Of a stretch of DNA of 64,000 nucleotides, positions 45,312 to 57,190 are shown one piece after another. Source of the DNA: Aralia elata (taxonomy: Eukaryota; Streptophyta; Magnoliopsida; Apiales; Araliaceae); NCBI GenBank assembly GCA_034770075.1, contig JAVJAP010000124.1:83965-147964 (forward strand). Direction: 5' to 3'. The notes under the pieces were generated by a model, which saw nothing but the letters and a program-made list of their open reading frames with translations, was not told where the DNA came from and did no database searches. Both the position numbers and the translations under genes were made by a program. The first letter of the stretch is position 1; each line of letters begins with the position of its first letter.

Positions 45312-45559
45312 TGTTATGAATAGTTATAAATATGGATGTCCATACATCCCCCATGCTCTACATGTTGGTACATGAATGAGGAATTATTCATTCTCCTCCT
45401 TATTTAAGTTTGTATTCCCTTTAACCTTCCATCTTCCATTCATGTATTTGTGAGGCCTATAAATAGAGACTCACCATCCATGTATTGGACACACTTGAAG
45501 AATATAAGAAAATCTCTCTTCTTACTCTCTATCCTTGTGTTCTCTCTAATTTTATAATA
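45312..45559 (+). mobile_element. 3' LTR of young copia element
   Basis: Differs from the 5' LTR by C for T in GGATGTCCAT and C for T in ACTCTCTATCC. It would supply the transcript end. Confidence 0.93.
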
Positions 45560-46746
45560 ATCTTTAATATGTAGAGGGTCGTTTTACGATAAATAAAGCG
45601 TTTCTTTTCACATAAACAGATCCAAATACTTCAGTGATATGTCTCTCACAATTGGCAAAAACACTGCTGATCGATGAAAAAGATTGCAGCTGAATTGCTC
45701 AATAAGTATTGAGTCAGTTTAATTTTTTTTTCTTTTTTTTTAATGAACAAAGAAATTACCGATACTATATACTAGCTCTTTACCGGTATGTAGCGCACTA
45801 AGTAAGCTCTGAGAAGCACATAATAATTCAATATTATAAACCAAGGAACTCATGAAGCTAGTACTATACGATTGCGCACTTGGCATTAATTATTTAGTTA
45901 TTTACTCACAAATCCGGCATGTTGTAGTTATTTTTTTTTAGTGACTCCAAAAGAAATTATTATTTTCATAAACTTTTGCACTCGACATGCACTTACCAAA
46001 GAACCAAGATGTCGTATACGTACAATAATACACGTATACGTAAAACTTTATAGTGTGAATTCGTGTATGGTTGAATCTAATTAATGTTGAGAAAATATGT
46101 TACATTTGTGTGTCTTATTTATATATTCTATTTGTTCAAAAATAGAGATATAATTTATTTTTTTAAAGTTTCAAATTTTAAAACTTAAAATTAAGATGAA
46201 CGTATTTTGTGTTCAATAACATGCATGCATGTAGACAACTGTATCAGCCAATTTTGCATTTGTAAAGGCAATCAATATTGCATAGCCATGAGATTTAGGT
46301 TTATGTCCGATTGGACATCGAGATCAGCTTTCAATTTCTGACACAAAATGGATATGCATAAATCTTTCTTTTATATTTAATTTTAAATATATTTTTGATA
46401 CTTTTAGGAATGATTATTGATAATTTCAGAATATTTATACTGGCAGAACAAATATATATTTAATTATATTTTTACACTTATTTAAATAACACTTTGAATT
46501 TTTAGCGATACTTATTATTATGTCAACATAATTATTGTTCTGATATTATCGAATATACTTTATTAATTTGTTCCAAAATGATTGTCCCGCTTTTAAAAAC
46601 TATGCATATATAACACTCAAACACTGACGACGGACTGAAAATTATGAAAGCGCATAACAGAAGGAATATGACCTTATTCAACTTTCGATACATGCAAGAA
46701 AATTTAGATCAATTTCATGCATGTTAGAGCATACACACACACGGAA

Positions 46747-46857
<111 letters not shown>

Positions 46858-47637
46858 GCCAATCATATATCTCCTTATATAACTTTTGATGAACCTATTT
46901 TAAACTTTGGATGTTCACCACATTTTGTGACTTTTAAGTACTACGTACAAAGAATTCTAAGCCAAGAATAACATCCTTACGAAGGCACTTGGTGTTGGAC
47001 AAATCAAGTAAAATCAAGAAGCTGATAATGCAAGCCGCACTAAAAGATATATCATGAATGTAAAATATATAACCTATCTTATGTTACTTATGTATATAGC
47101 TTTAGAGTATTTTTAGTTATCATAAAAGTGGCTGTTTGCAAGAGAAAAAATTATTGCCGGAACAGTAAGTGATGTTTAAAATGTTAAGTGTTATTAAATT
47201 TATGTTTGTTCTCGAAGTATAATTTTTTTTTCTGATAATATCAATTTAAAGCTTAAAACGACTAAAGCATAAATTAATATTTTAAATAATCTGGTGACGT
47301 GTCACCAATATTTATAATTTTGAACAAGCGTATTTATTTTACACGTTATTGTAATGGTGTTTCACAATTTTAAATCACATAAAAAAGTTACATAATCTCA
47401 TAAATATTTTTACATGCTTTTTTCATCCACAAAGTTAGAATTTTATAAATGATATAGATAAAAGGGTTTTCGGAGACAAATGTAACATATATTATACATA
47501 CACACACATATACATACACACGCACTTGCTTAATTTATACCTTAACTTGGAGTACCTTTGTAAATGTACAAAGAATTAAATTGATGTTTTTGCTTCCATG
47601 GTATTAATCTTGATAATTCACCCAATATATCTCTTTT

Positions 47638-47646
47638 CATATATAT

Positions 47647-47724
<78 letters not shown>
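47638..47724. repeat. TA microsatellite with regular interruptions
   Basis: TA tract interrupted twice by ATAATA, about 22 bases apart. Confidence 0.95.
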
Positions 47725-47726
<2 letters not shown>

Positions 47727-48290
47727 TTAGTCACCTATAAGAATAATTAATTGGTAACTGATAACTTTTTCTTTAGCATTGCCCATTGAGCATTGTTTGG
47801 CTCTACATATCAATTACTTGAGACATAAACCAAACAACCGAGTGGATTGATAAAGATAGAATTAGTGGTGAATGTACATATCTAGAATTTTCTAAGCAAA
47901 TAAGAGTATATTTTCTTCTATTTTTCTTTTTTTCTTTGTGGGGGGGGGGGGGGGGCACAAACAGTTGTCTTTTGATATTAGTAGAACTTAATGTTGAAAC
48001 CTTTTTCTTTTGCTTTACTCAATTGGATCTTGGAAGTTGTTGTCAACTCCCAATAAATGCGAATTATTTTGTTCTTCCTCATGAACAAGTAATGTGATGT
48101 TTGATGATAGGGTTCTTTTTATTCCATAATTTCACTTCAAAGATACACGTGTCAAGTGGTGATGTGGGATGTTATTCTTCATCTTAATAAAAGAAAACCT
48201 TAATTATATTCTAGAAATTGCTAACATATCTATATAAATATTAATTTGAATGATAATCTTAATTAACATATTACATGATTTAAAATATTA

Positions 48291-48548
48291 CTCCCTCCGT
48301 CCCAAATTAATTGCTTTTCTAGGACTTTTTTAAGTCAAATTGACTATTTTTAAAATTAATAATTAAGCATATATAAATATATTTATAAAATTGTAAAAAT
48401 TGAAATTAGTAATAAATTGTATATACTTTCTTTTGGTTATAATATCTTCACTTATATGTTAGCAAAAATAGTAAAAAGAATAGTTTTAAGAATAGTCAAT
48501 TTGACTTTAAAAAATCCTAAAAATGTAATTAATTTGGGACGGAGGGAA
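48291..48548. mobile_element. Stowaway-type MITE
   Basis: 258 bp, ends CTCCCTCCGTCCCAAATTAA and its complement. Long inverted repeats continue inward (AGGACTTTTTTAAGTCAAATTG against the CAATTTGACTTTAAAAAATCC side). The TA duplication is at 48289-48290 and 48549-48550. No coding capacity; it would depend on a Tc1/mariner transposase. Confidence 0.92.
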
Positions 48549-48823
48549 TAATTCTTAACATATGTAAAAAGAATTTGATAATCAAAAAGACCCATTCTTA
48601 TATATATTTTTGTGCGTAGTTTGTATAATATTTTATATATATGCACCCGATAATTGGTCTAGTACACATGACTTATATGTAGGGTGGTTGGTTATGCGCT
48701 CCATCGTCTTAAAAAATAATTTTTTTTTTTTTTAGAGAAAGAATTATTATCTTTCCATTCTACAAAAAGTCTCATTTACTATTTTTTTTCCCCAAACTTT
48801 ACTATCGCACTTACCCTGTAGGA

Positions 48824-49070
48824 TAGGGCTGTAAATGGTAACCGGAAAATTCGTATTCGTCCGCATTCGTATTCGAAAAAAAGCGGATATTATTCGTATT
48901 CGAAAAAAAACGGATATATCCGTATTCGGTTTAAAGGTATCCGCAAATAAACGGATACGGATACGGATATAGGCGTATTCGTATTTATTTAACATCCGAC
49001 CGTAAATATATCCGGCAGATAGCGGATATCCGGATTCGAATCTGTATCCGGAATTCGTATCTAAATAACT

Positions 49071-49101
<31 letters not shown>

Positions 49102-49748
49102 AGCAAAATAATTTTTTTTAAGTGGCATTCCTTATATAATAAATAAATATTCACACACACATGCGCTAGTCTATGTAAATTGTAATCTATGTATTGAGGA
49201 TAAATTATAAATAAAAGTCTCAATAAATATATTATTAAAGTTTTAGTCAAGTATTTGAGAAAAAATAATAAATATTCAATGTAAACTTTTGAATCTAATT
49301 ATAAATTATAAATATTCATACACACTACAGTATTACCCCACACACATAAAATAGACATCTACTTATTAATGGACATCTAAATACTAATAAGTAGAGCATT
49401 CATTTTGAAATTTAGGATTTCAAAAATGATAAAAACTTATTTGAATTGTAATTTAGAACATTGATTATTATATTTAACTATTTATTAAAAATAAATAAAT
49501 TAACATTCATTCATTAATAAAATATACTTTAAAACTCATTATTTTTTTTTCTTATGCTAGTTATAGTTAGGACTGTAAATGGTAACCGGAAAATTCGTAT
49601 TCGTCCGCATCCGCATTCGAGAAAAAACGGATATTATTCGTATTCGGAAAAAAACGGATATTATCCGTATTCGGTTTAAAGGTATCCGCAAATAAACGGA
49701 TACGGATACTACTGTATCCGGATCTGTATATATCCATTTACACCCCTA
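48824..49748. mobile_element. Composite hAT-type non-autonomous element
   Basis: Starts TAGGGCTGTAAATGG and ends CCATTTACACCCCTA. A perfect 8-bp duplication CTGTAGGA flanks it at 48816-48823 and 49749-49756, the size expected for hAT transposition. Inside, a ~150-200-bp block with CGGATA / ATTCGTATTCG words (48824-49060) recurs in the same orientation at 49567-49725, with about 500 bp of unrelated AT-rich DNA and a TA microsatellite between. No transposase. The minus-strand open frame at 48747-49250 is not a gene. Confidence 0.85.
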
Positions 49749-49756
49749 CTGTAGGA

Positions 49757-50189
49757 TAGTTTCCTTTGCCTAATTAATATGTTTAAATTTCTATTAGAGG
49801 GCTTCCTTTGGTCCATGGATAAGGAAAACCATCTTAATTATATACATATAAAGAAAAGTATATAATGATCCATAGAAAATAGTTGGTGATATTATTCAGA
49901 TAAATACATGGCTGACTATTCATAAAAAAATGTGTGGTCAAAATTTGAAAAGTAAGTACCATCTGTTACTATTAGTAGCGAATGGATTAAAAATATTAAA
50001 TCTGAACCCCCCGATCTCCCATGAACGATCATAAATTTATTGATCATAAATTTATTTACCCAAATAGTGTCATAACAAGTACTTGTTGTGTTATATATAT
50101 ATATATATAGGAGATGATCCATAACATATATTTGCTACGAATTCTTATAGGGTATACATCATTTTTATCATCTATTTTAAATATCAACA
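49757..50189. other. Intergenic DNA, no gene seen
   Basis: AT-rich, with a short TA tract near 50093-50109 and the word CTGTTACTATTAGTAGCGAATG at about 49965, which resembles the end of the inverted-repeat element that follows. Confidence 0.5.
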
Positions 50190-50535
50190 AACGAAATTAA
50201 AAAAACTAAAACAGTCGTCCGTTACTAATAGTAGCAGATGCTAATCAGAATAAGGATTTAACTTTATTAACTAGAGTTTAGGTTTATTAATTAGGATTTA
50301 GAGTTTAATCACAAACTAAGATTAAGGGTCTATTAATTAGGGTTAAGGGTTTATTAACCACAGTTTAGAGTTTATTAACTAGGGGTTAATAAACTGTAAA
50401 CTCTGATTTAAAAAATGAGTTAATAAACCCTCAACTCTAAACCCTAGTTAATGAAACCAAACTCTTATTGTGATTAGTATCTGCTACTATTATTATGGAC
50501 GTCGATTTTCAATTTTTAATACTGGTCATTCCTTT
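50190..50535. repeat. Imperfect long inverted repeat (foldback-like)
   Basis: The left arm GTCCGTTACTAATAGTAGC, then AGATGCTAATCAGAATAAG, pairs with a right arm whose complement reads GTCCATAATAATAGTAGC. Pairing continues inward through repeated TTTATTAACTAGGG / CCCTAGTTAATGAAAC words. The whole block could fold into one long imperfect hairpin. TSD and family are not established; the interior has telomere-like TAAACCCTA words. Confidence 0.7.
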
Positions 50536-50696
50536 TTTGTTTGACGAGTAATAATAATGAGTAGGGGGTCAATATTAATTGTTCAGTAAAAGGTCTTTTT
50601 CTCCTTATAGATTGAGCTTGAATAACTCACAAGTGTCTGGATGATTATGAACAACTTAATTATCGGCAATTAATCTTCAAAGGATTATTCTTTATT

Positions 50697-51042
50697 TGTT
50701 GTGAAATAATAGATATAACAAAATGTATATCAATAAAAATATATATTGATAAACTCTTGTATTTAAGTGGTCATCCACACTTCTTTGATATCAATTAAAA
50801 CTCTCGGATGATTGTGCCTTACAATTTCATTCTCATTTTCACTATCGGATGGATGTATCTCTCTTATTCTGTTTTTTACACTTGTGTGGCTGCTGGGATG
50901 CTATATATATATAAGAGGAAGATGAAGATGAAGAGACTTTTGGTAATGAAAGGTTTAATCCCTTTTTATTTTCTTGTGCCCCACCATTTGCTTTTGGCTG
51001 CAACCTTTTCAATTCTTACCAAAACCCACTTGATTTCTAACA
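50697..51042 (-). mobile_element. 3' LTR of decayed copia element
   Basis: 346 bp; TG...CA ends. A TATA-like tract lies at about 50900-50913. The 50808-51068 plus-strand open frame is a shadow. Confidence 0.8.
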
Positions 51043-51267
51043 CTCCCCCTTGGATGACCACTTTCTAAGAATATGCCTCGTTAAAAACCTTACCAAATAA
51101 AAAAACCTTATGGGAAAAAAAATTTGGCTAAGGAAAAGAGTACAATATTCTTGTATATCTTCTAGTGCCTTAGGATTGCCTCATTAAAACCTTGCAAAGG
51201 AAAACCCAGTGGGAAAAAACCTTAGCGAAGGAAAAAGAGTACAATCAGCACATATCATTCGGAAAAT

Positions 51268-54200
51268 TTACTCCCCCTCATGAGTACCACTATTCATGGT
51301 AAAAATATCCTTAAGTCGACGCATGCCGATGTTGTGCACCATCTTCTTAAAAGTCGCAGTTGGTAGTGGCTTAGTCAATATATCAGCCAAATTATCACAT
51401 GATCGTATCTGCTTGACATTTCTATAAGTAAATAAATATCCTGTTTGTGATCTACCTTTGTGTAGATCAGAAAGATGACCTGCATTAGCATATCCAACTA
51501 ACTGTGGTTTTGATCCATTTGGATAAAATAATCCCAAATCAGTAGTCCCACGAAGATATCGCAAAATATGTTTAATTCCTTTCCAATGTCTTCGAGTTGG
51601 TGCAGAACTGTACCTTGCTAGTAAGTTAACTGCAAATGTTATATCAGGTCGTGTGAAATTTACAAGATACATCAAAACACCAATTGTACTAAGATATGGT
51701 ACTTCAGGACCAAGATTTTTTTCATTATTTTCTTGTGGTCGAAACGGATCTTTCTTGATATCAAGTGACCGACCTATCATTGGAGCGCTCAAAGGATAAG
51801 TTTTATCCATGTAAAAGTGTTTCAGGACTTTTTCTGTGTATGTTGATTGATGAACAAAAATTTCATTTGGAATATGTTCAATTTGTAGGCCAAGACAATA
51901 TTTTGTCTTACCAAGATCTTTCATCTCAAATTTATTGTTGAAACGAGTTGTTATTTTTGTTAACTCTTCTGGAGTCCCTACAAGATTTAAATCATCAACA
52001 TATACTACAACAATAGCAAATCCGGATTCTGATTTTTTGATAAAAATACATGAACAAATTGGATTATTCTCAAATCCTTCTTTCAAAAAATATTCACGGA
52101 GGCGATTATAGCACATGCATCCGGATTGCTTTAACCTATATAAGGATCTTTGTAGCTTGATAGAATACATACTTCGAGATGTAGAATTATATTCTCCAGG
52201 TATTTTATATCCGTCAAAAATTTTCATGTAGATATCATTACCTAATGATCCATACAGGCATACTGTAACAACATCCATTAATTGCATATCCATATTTTCT
52301 TTTGCTACCAAACTAATTAAAAATCTGAATATAATTGCGTCCATTACAGGAGCATATGTTTTCTTCCTAATCAATATCAGGTCTCTGTGAGAAACCCTTG
52401 TGCTACAAGTCACGCTTTGTACCTTATGTACAAATACCCATTTCTATCCAACAGGCATTACACCTTCAGGTGTTCGGACTACAGGTCCAAAAACTTCACG
52501 TTTATTTAGTGAATTTAATTCTGCTTGAATCGCCTCTTTCCACATTGGCCAATCATTTCTACGTTGACATTCTTCAACGGTTTGTGGTTCATATTCATGA
52601 TCATTACTTCTGGTAATATCAAAAGCAACTTTATATGAAAATATGTTGTCGACAACAATTTTATTTCTATCCAATACTTCTCCTGTATGTATATAATATA
52701 TCGAGATCTCGTTATTTTCAAGTACCTGATCCTCTTCAGGGGATAACTCTTTAAGAGTTTTATTTTTAGGAGATTTTTGCTCAAAAGTTTTGGATAAATT
52801 AGTTATTTCTGTGGCCTGTTTCATGGGTATAACCTCTTTATAGGCTGCAACTTGTTTTTCTTGTACTTTCCTCTTCCGGAAAATTTTATCTTTTAACACC
52901 GATCGGTCTTCCACGCTTCAGGTGTGGTTTTGATTCATTTGTTGCTGTATTAATTGATTGTCCAACAGGGACTTCAATCCGTGCTGGAGTATTAGCAGCT
53001 GGAATATGAGATTTCACTATTTTCTTATTATCGGTGAATACATCCGGTAATTGATTTGCAATTCCTTACAAATGAATAATCCTTTGAACTCCCAATTCAC
53101 ATTGATTTGTACAAGGATCAAGATAAGATAACGTCGAAGTATTCTATGTAATCTCTCGTTTTGCTTCAGACAAATTTCGTGCTTCAGGCAAACGTCGTGC
53201 TTCAGGCAACGACTTTTCTCCCCCTAATGGTGGGAAGATTGTTTCATTAAAATGACAATCCTCAAAACGTGCTTTAAAAACATCACCAGTTAGAGGTTCA
53301 AGATATCTAATAATAGATGGGGAATCAAAATCGTATAAATTTCAAGTCTACGTTGATGACCCATTTTAGTGCATTGTGGGAGTGCAATAGGTACATATAC
53401 AACACAACCAAATGTGCGCAAGTGAAAAATATTTGGTTGTTGGCCAAGTATAAGTTACAATAGTGAAAATTTATGATAAGCAGTTGGTCTAGTGCGAACT
53501 AATGATGCATCATGTAAAATAGCATGATCCCAAGCAGAAACTGATAATTTTGATTTAATAAGCAAAGGTCAGGCAATAATTTGAAGTCTCTTGATAAGTG
53601 ATTCAGGTAAACCATTTTGAGTATGTGAATGTGCAACAGGATGTTCAACATCAATTCCAATAGACATGCAATAGTCATCAAAAGTTTGAGATGTGTATTC
53701 ACCAGCATTATCTAAACGAATTTTTTCCTAATTGGATAATCAGGAAATTGCGCTCTCAACCTAATTATTTGAGCAAGGATCCTAGCAAATGCCACATTTC
53801 TAGTAGAAAGTAAACATACATGTGACCATCTGGTTGATGCATCAATTAAAACCATAAAATACTTAAATGGACCACAAAATAAGTGTATTGGTCCACATAT
53901 ATCACCCTGAATTCTTTCTAAGAAATATGGACATTCAACAACATTCTTTTAATGTGATGGTTTGGTAATTAATTTACCTTGAGAACAAGCACTACATGGA
54001 TAATCAGTAGGTAAAAGAATCTTCTGGTTCTTTAAGGGATGTCCATGAGAGTTTTCAATAATTCGACGCATCATTATTGATCCTGGATGACTAAGACGAT
54101 CATTCCAACGCATAAAAACTTTTGGGTCTGAACACTTCTGGTGTATTGCAACATTTGTTTCAACTATTCTCATTACAGTATAATATAACCCAGAAGAGAA

Positions 54201-54356
54201 AATAGGCAGTTTTTCTAGTATGAGCTTCTGACACGATACTATTGAAGTAATATAAAGAAATGCTTCACTGCCTTCGTTATTAATTTCAACATGATAACCA
54301 TTATAACGTATATCCTCAAAGCTGAGTAAATTTTTGCTTAACTCAGTAGAATACAA
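51268..54356 (-). pseudogene. pol: Decayed copia pol
   Basis: Read leftward: protease/integrase border with LLSFEDIRYNGYH and zinc region NDRLSHPGSIMM, CSACSQGKL (54356-53949). A stop-ridden integrase core spans about 53940-53220, and a linker and RT N-terminal part lie at 52914-52444. RT and RNase H form a 381-codon open stretch at 52413-51268 (YVDDLNLVG at about 51990; YANAGHLSDLHKGRSQTGYLF). The RNase H region jumps from SQTGYLFTYRN to VKQIRSCDNLADILTKPLP, so about 90 residues including catalytic positions are deleted. The protease active site is missing upstream of 54356. Confidence 0.85.
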
Positions 54357-54398
54357 AGCATCATTAATTCAAAGTTTTGTGCCCTTTGGCAACATTAT

Positions 54399-54572
54399 AA
54401 TCACTCTTCCAGAGTCTTCAATTATAATCGCTCTTCTAGAGCCTTGATTGAGTTTGATGAATAATCGCTCTTCCAGAGCTTTTAATTAAGTTCAATAAAC
54501 CTTATATGATATTGACATTGGCTTTGCATAATTTTAAAAATTATTCTATATGGTAATCGCTCTTCCGGAGCC
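54399..54572. repeat. Four TAATCGCTCTTCCAGAGC repeats
   Basis: Copies near 54399 (one change), 54424 (one change), 54472 and 54553 (one change), unevenly spaced. GCTCT-TCC-AGAGC is self-complementary. They sit where the protease coding region should be. Confidence 0.85.
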
Positions 54573-54865
54573 TTTAATTACCAATAGGACCCATACATCT
54601 TCATATATGTAAAACATAAATTAAACTTTATTACTTGAAACATAAATAAAACATATCAAAATAAAAATACTTATTATAATGCCATAATATAATGAAATAA
54701 AAATAATTACTTGATATAGTCATTTTCATTTGGAAAGTCAAGATAATTTATAAGATCTTCAAGATCATTATAATCATTCATGGGATTTTCAAGATCCTTA
54801 TGATCAACAAATTTTCGTTTCAATTTCCTTTCCCTTTTATTTTATGGAAGCTTGGTACAAATCTA

Positions 54866-55700
54866 TCAAATATTTAAGAGTACGACAGGTACGTGACTAA
54901 TGACCTTCCATTCCACATCTACGACCACGACCATAATTTTCTTTATGTTATCAAAGGAGGTTCCATTCACTTCAGGGAATGGAGTAGAACTGGTCGAGCG
55001 ATATTGATGGTTTTTCAGCAAAAACTCATTATTTTGTTCAATCACTAGAAGACATGATATCACTTCAGGGAACATAGTTTTCTCTATCGCTTCAGGAAAT
55101 ATTTTGTGAACTTATACACTCGATATTGCTACTGCAGGAGCATATTTGAGACATGAGATGTAGTAAATGTTTTCTCTAACATGTCTTCATAAGTGAGATG
55201 ATAGCGAATAAAAATCATTGATTTTTGCATGATCCTGCAGGGATGCATGATTTCCAACCTTAATTGTATCTTCAAGATTCTTTTGTCTCTAGATGAATCT
55301 CAGCATCAAGAGTTCATGACAAATAATTCTTGCTCAAGATATCAAGAGCAACAAATTTAAATTTTGTAAGTTCGACATTTATATAAATATATAATTACGT
55401 AAGATATTAAATAAGTAAATATAAATTTATAGGAAACCAAGAAAACTATTTAACTCTTCTTTGATTACTTTCAAAGTAGGGGAATTGGGTGGATTGATTA
55501 TTTATTTATACTAATATTACTACATCACAAAAGTAGTGTACTTACGTAATTTGTACTCTCAAGGCTTCTGAGTTGTCCATTACCATTATTGTCCCATGCG
55601 CCTTTTGTTAAACAAAGTTTTTATATGTATATCAAATTTAATTGTAATGAAATAATACTTACAGTGAGTTGAGAGAACTTCCTTTTTAGCATTGGGTAGG
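54866..55700 (-). pseudogene. gag: Decayed copia gag
   Basis: Remnant of the Gag C-terminal half: MFPEVISCLLVIEQNNEFLLKN, which matches the SELISCLLVAEQNNELLMKN part of the young element, then an Arg/Gly codon run. A joined half knuckle (CGMEGH, stop, SRTCRT) shows deletion of the spacer between the basic tract and zinc finger. Upstream (to 55700) only scraps are readable. Confidence 0.7.
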
Positions 55701-55717
55701 AGCTCGTGCTGATAACG
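55701..55717 (-). promoter_or_regulatory. Primer-binding site of decayed copia element
   Basis: Minus strand CGTTATCAGCACGAGCT next to the LTR end; same as in the young copia element over the first 14 bases. Confidence 0.75.
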
Positions 55718-56535
55718 TGTTGTGAAATAATAGATATAACAAAATGTATATCAACAATGATAGGTCTCCAACTTTTATGGGATATTTTGATGATAACAAT
55801 AATTAGGAAAAGATTAATTAAAGGGTAGAATCCTCTCCATAGGATTTATTTATATAAATTGTTTTTAACTATCTTATCTATTTTGACCAAAAATATTTTT
55901 CATCCTAAAATTGAATTAATATTTTTCCTGACCTTGATAAATTAATATCAAGTGTTAGAAAGATTAATTCAAAAAGCAACATTTCCTAAGGCAAGGAGAA
56001 TTCCTATTGTTTTCTAAAATAATCTTTTCGCTAAATGCTTTCAAAATAAATATATTTTTTAAAAGCATTAAAGAAACAAAAGGCTTTTTGCCTTTGTTTC
56101 ATCCGAATAGGATCTGTGAATTGGAAGCTTGGAATGGGTTTAAATTGCTTGTGGGACCCGTGAGCTAAATTGAGAAATTGATTTACAAAGTTTAATATAT
56201 TTGCTAGCTTGACCGAATGAAGTATACTGGGCATTTGGAAATATTGAAATATGAGAGATACACTTCTGGGACCCATTAGCTTTATTGAAAGAATAAAATG
56301 GCAAGGCTTTGAGTGTTAACCGTTGGGTATGTGTGGTGACATTAAATGCTGGCTTGACTATGTGTCCTGTGTATTATTAAGTCATTGCCAGCTTGCTCTT
56401 TGAAGTTTGTATCTGATGAGCTGAATCCGTGTGTTGTCCTTCATCCGAAATTCTCATTTTCAAACAAATAAATCTGAGCCATTTATTTCAAACCAACTTC
56501 CAAATTTACTGGATTGCCCTCGGCTACAAAATTCC

Positions 56536-56544
56536 TATAAATAG
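56536..56544 (+). promoter_or_regulatory. LTR TATA box of second Sirevirus-like element
   Basis: TATAAATAG, preceded by a GC-containing stretch and followed by a CT-rich leader (CTCTCTCTCT at about 56616), a normal layout for a plant LTR promoter. Confidence 0.6.
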
Positions 56545-56837
56545 GAAAGCTTTCATCAGTTCATATTCGCCAATTTCCAAGATTAAGAAAAGCTTATATT
56601 CTCCTTGCCTACATTCTCTCTCTCTCTAAAAAGCTTTCTATTCTCTTCTACAAGTTCTGATTTTTGAAGAGAAAAATTGGTCAAAGTATTTTTGAGATAA
56701 GTTATTGAATTGATTTATTTATATTATCTCATATATGTTTATATTTATAGATATTAACAAATATAAATTGTTATTACACATTTATATATATTTCTATATT
56801 TCATCTTATTCCTATCAATTTAAGAGATCAATTGTAG

Positions 56838-57190
56838 TGATACCGCTATTTGAGGGTTATTCCCTTACAAACAAGAATATCATTTTCCAAACGCGTTGCT
56901 ATGAAGTTCCTAAATAGTGATCGCTTTATTGATATAATTTATTTATATAAATATCGTAAAAGTAGATCATTAATTTTAAATACTGAAAAAACAATTCGGA
57001 AATCTCTCCGACCCCGGTAATTTTAAAATCATAAGTGATCTATCAAAAATATTTATATAAAATATCAATTGTGAAACTTTAAATTCGGACGTCAGTTAGT
57101 TTTAGATACCGCTATTTGAAGGTATTCCTTATAACAAGACATTACCATGTTTCGAAACGCGTGTTTTAAAGTTCTAAGGTGGAGCACTTA
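56838..57190 (+). repeat. Diverged direct repeat in LTR
   Basis: Segments of about 85 bp starting GATACCGCTATTTGA at 56838 and 57109 share TTCC-TTA-AACAAGA and AAACGCGT words, about 270 bp apart. Confidence 0.75.

Larger units (their letters stand above)
39172..45559 (+). mobile_element. Young, apparently intact Ty1/copia element
   Basis: Length 6388 bp. Two 248-bp LTRs (39172-39419, 45312-45559) differ at only two positions by eye. The CGTTATCAGCACGA primer site is at 39420, gag is intact at 40324-41457, an intact pol ORF ends at 45169, and the polypurine tract CCAAGGGGGGG is at 45301. All catalytic residues checked are present. No matching target-site duplication is evident (left flank AGTATTT, right flank ATCTTTAA). 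The lineage within copia is not assigned; the primer site and protease motif set it apart from the Sirevirus-like elements here. Confidence 0.93.
50697..55757 (-). mobile_element. Decayed Ty1/copia element, 5' LTR cut
   Basis: Minus strand. 3' LTR at 50697-51042 (TGTTAGAAATC ... TTTCACAACA), polypurine tract 51043-51056, pol remnants 51268-54356, gag remnant 54866-55715, primer site CGTTATCAGCACGAGCT about 55701-55717. Only about 40 bases of the 5' LTR remain, at 55718-55757, before the second Sirevirus-like element interrupts it. The proteins are clearly related to those of the young copia element but carry many stops, frame changes and deletions. Confidence 0.85.

Noticed and set aside
50340..50460. 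Possible interstitial telomere repeat (TAAACCCTA words)
   Set aside because: The words are few, not tandem at 7 bp, and are part of the inverted-repeat element.
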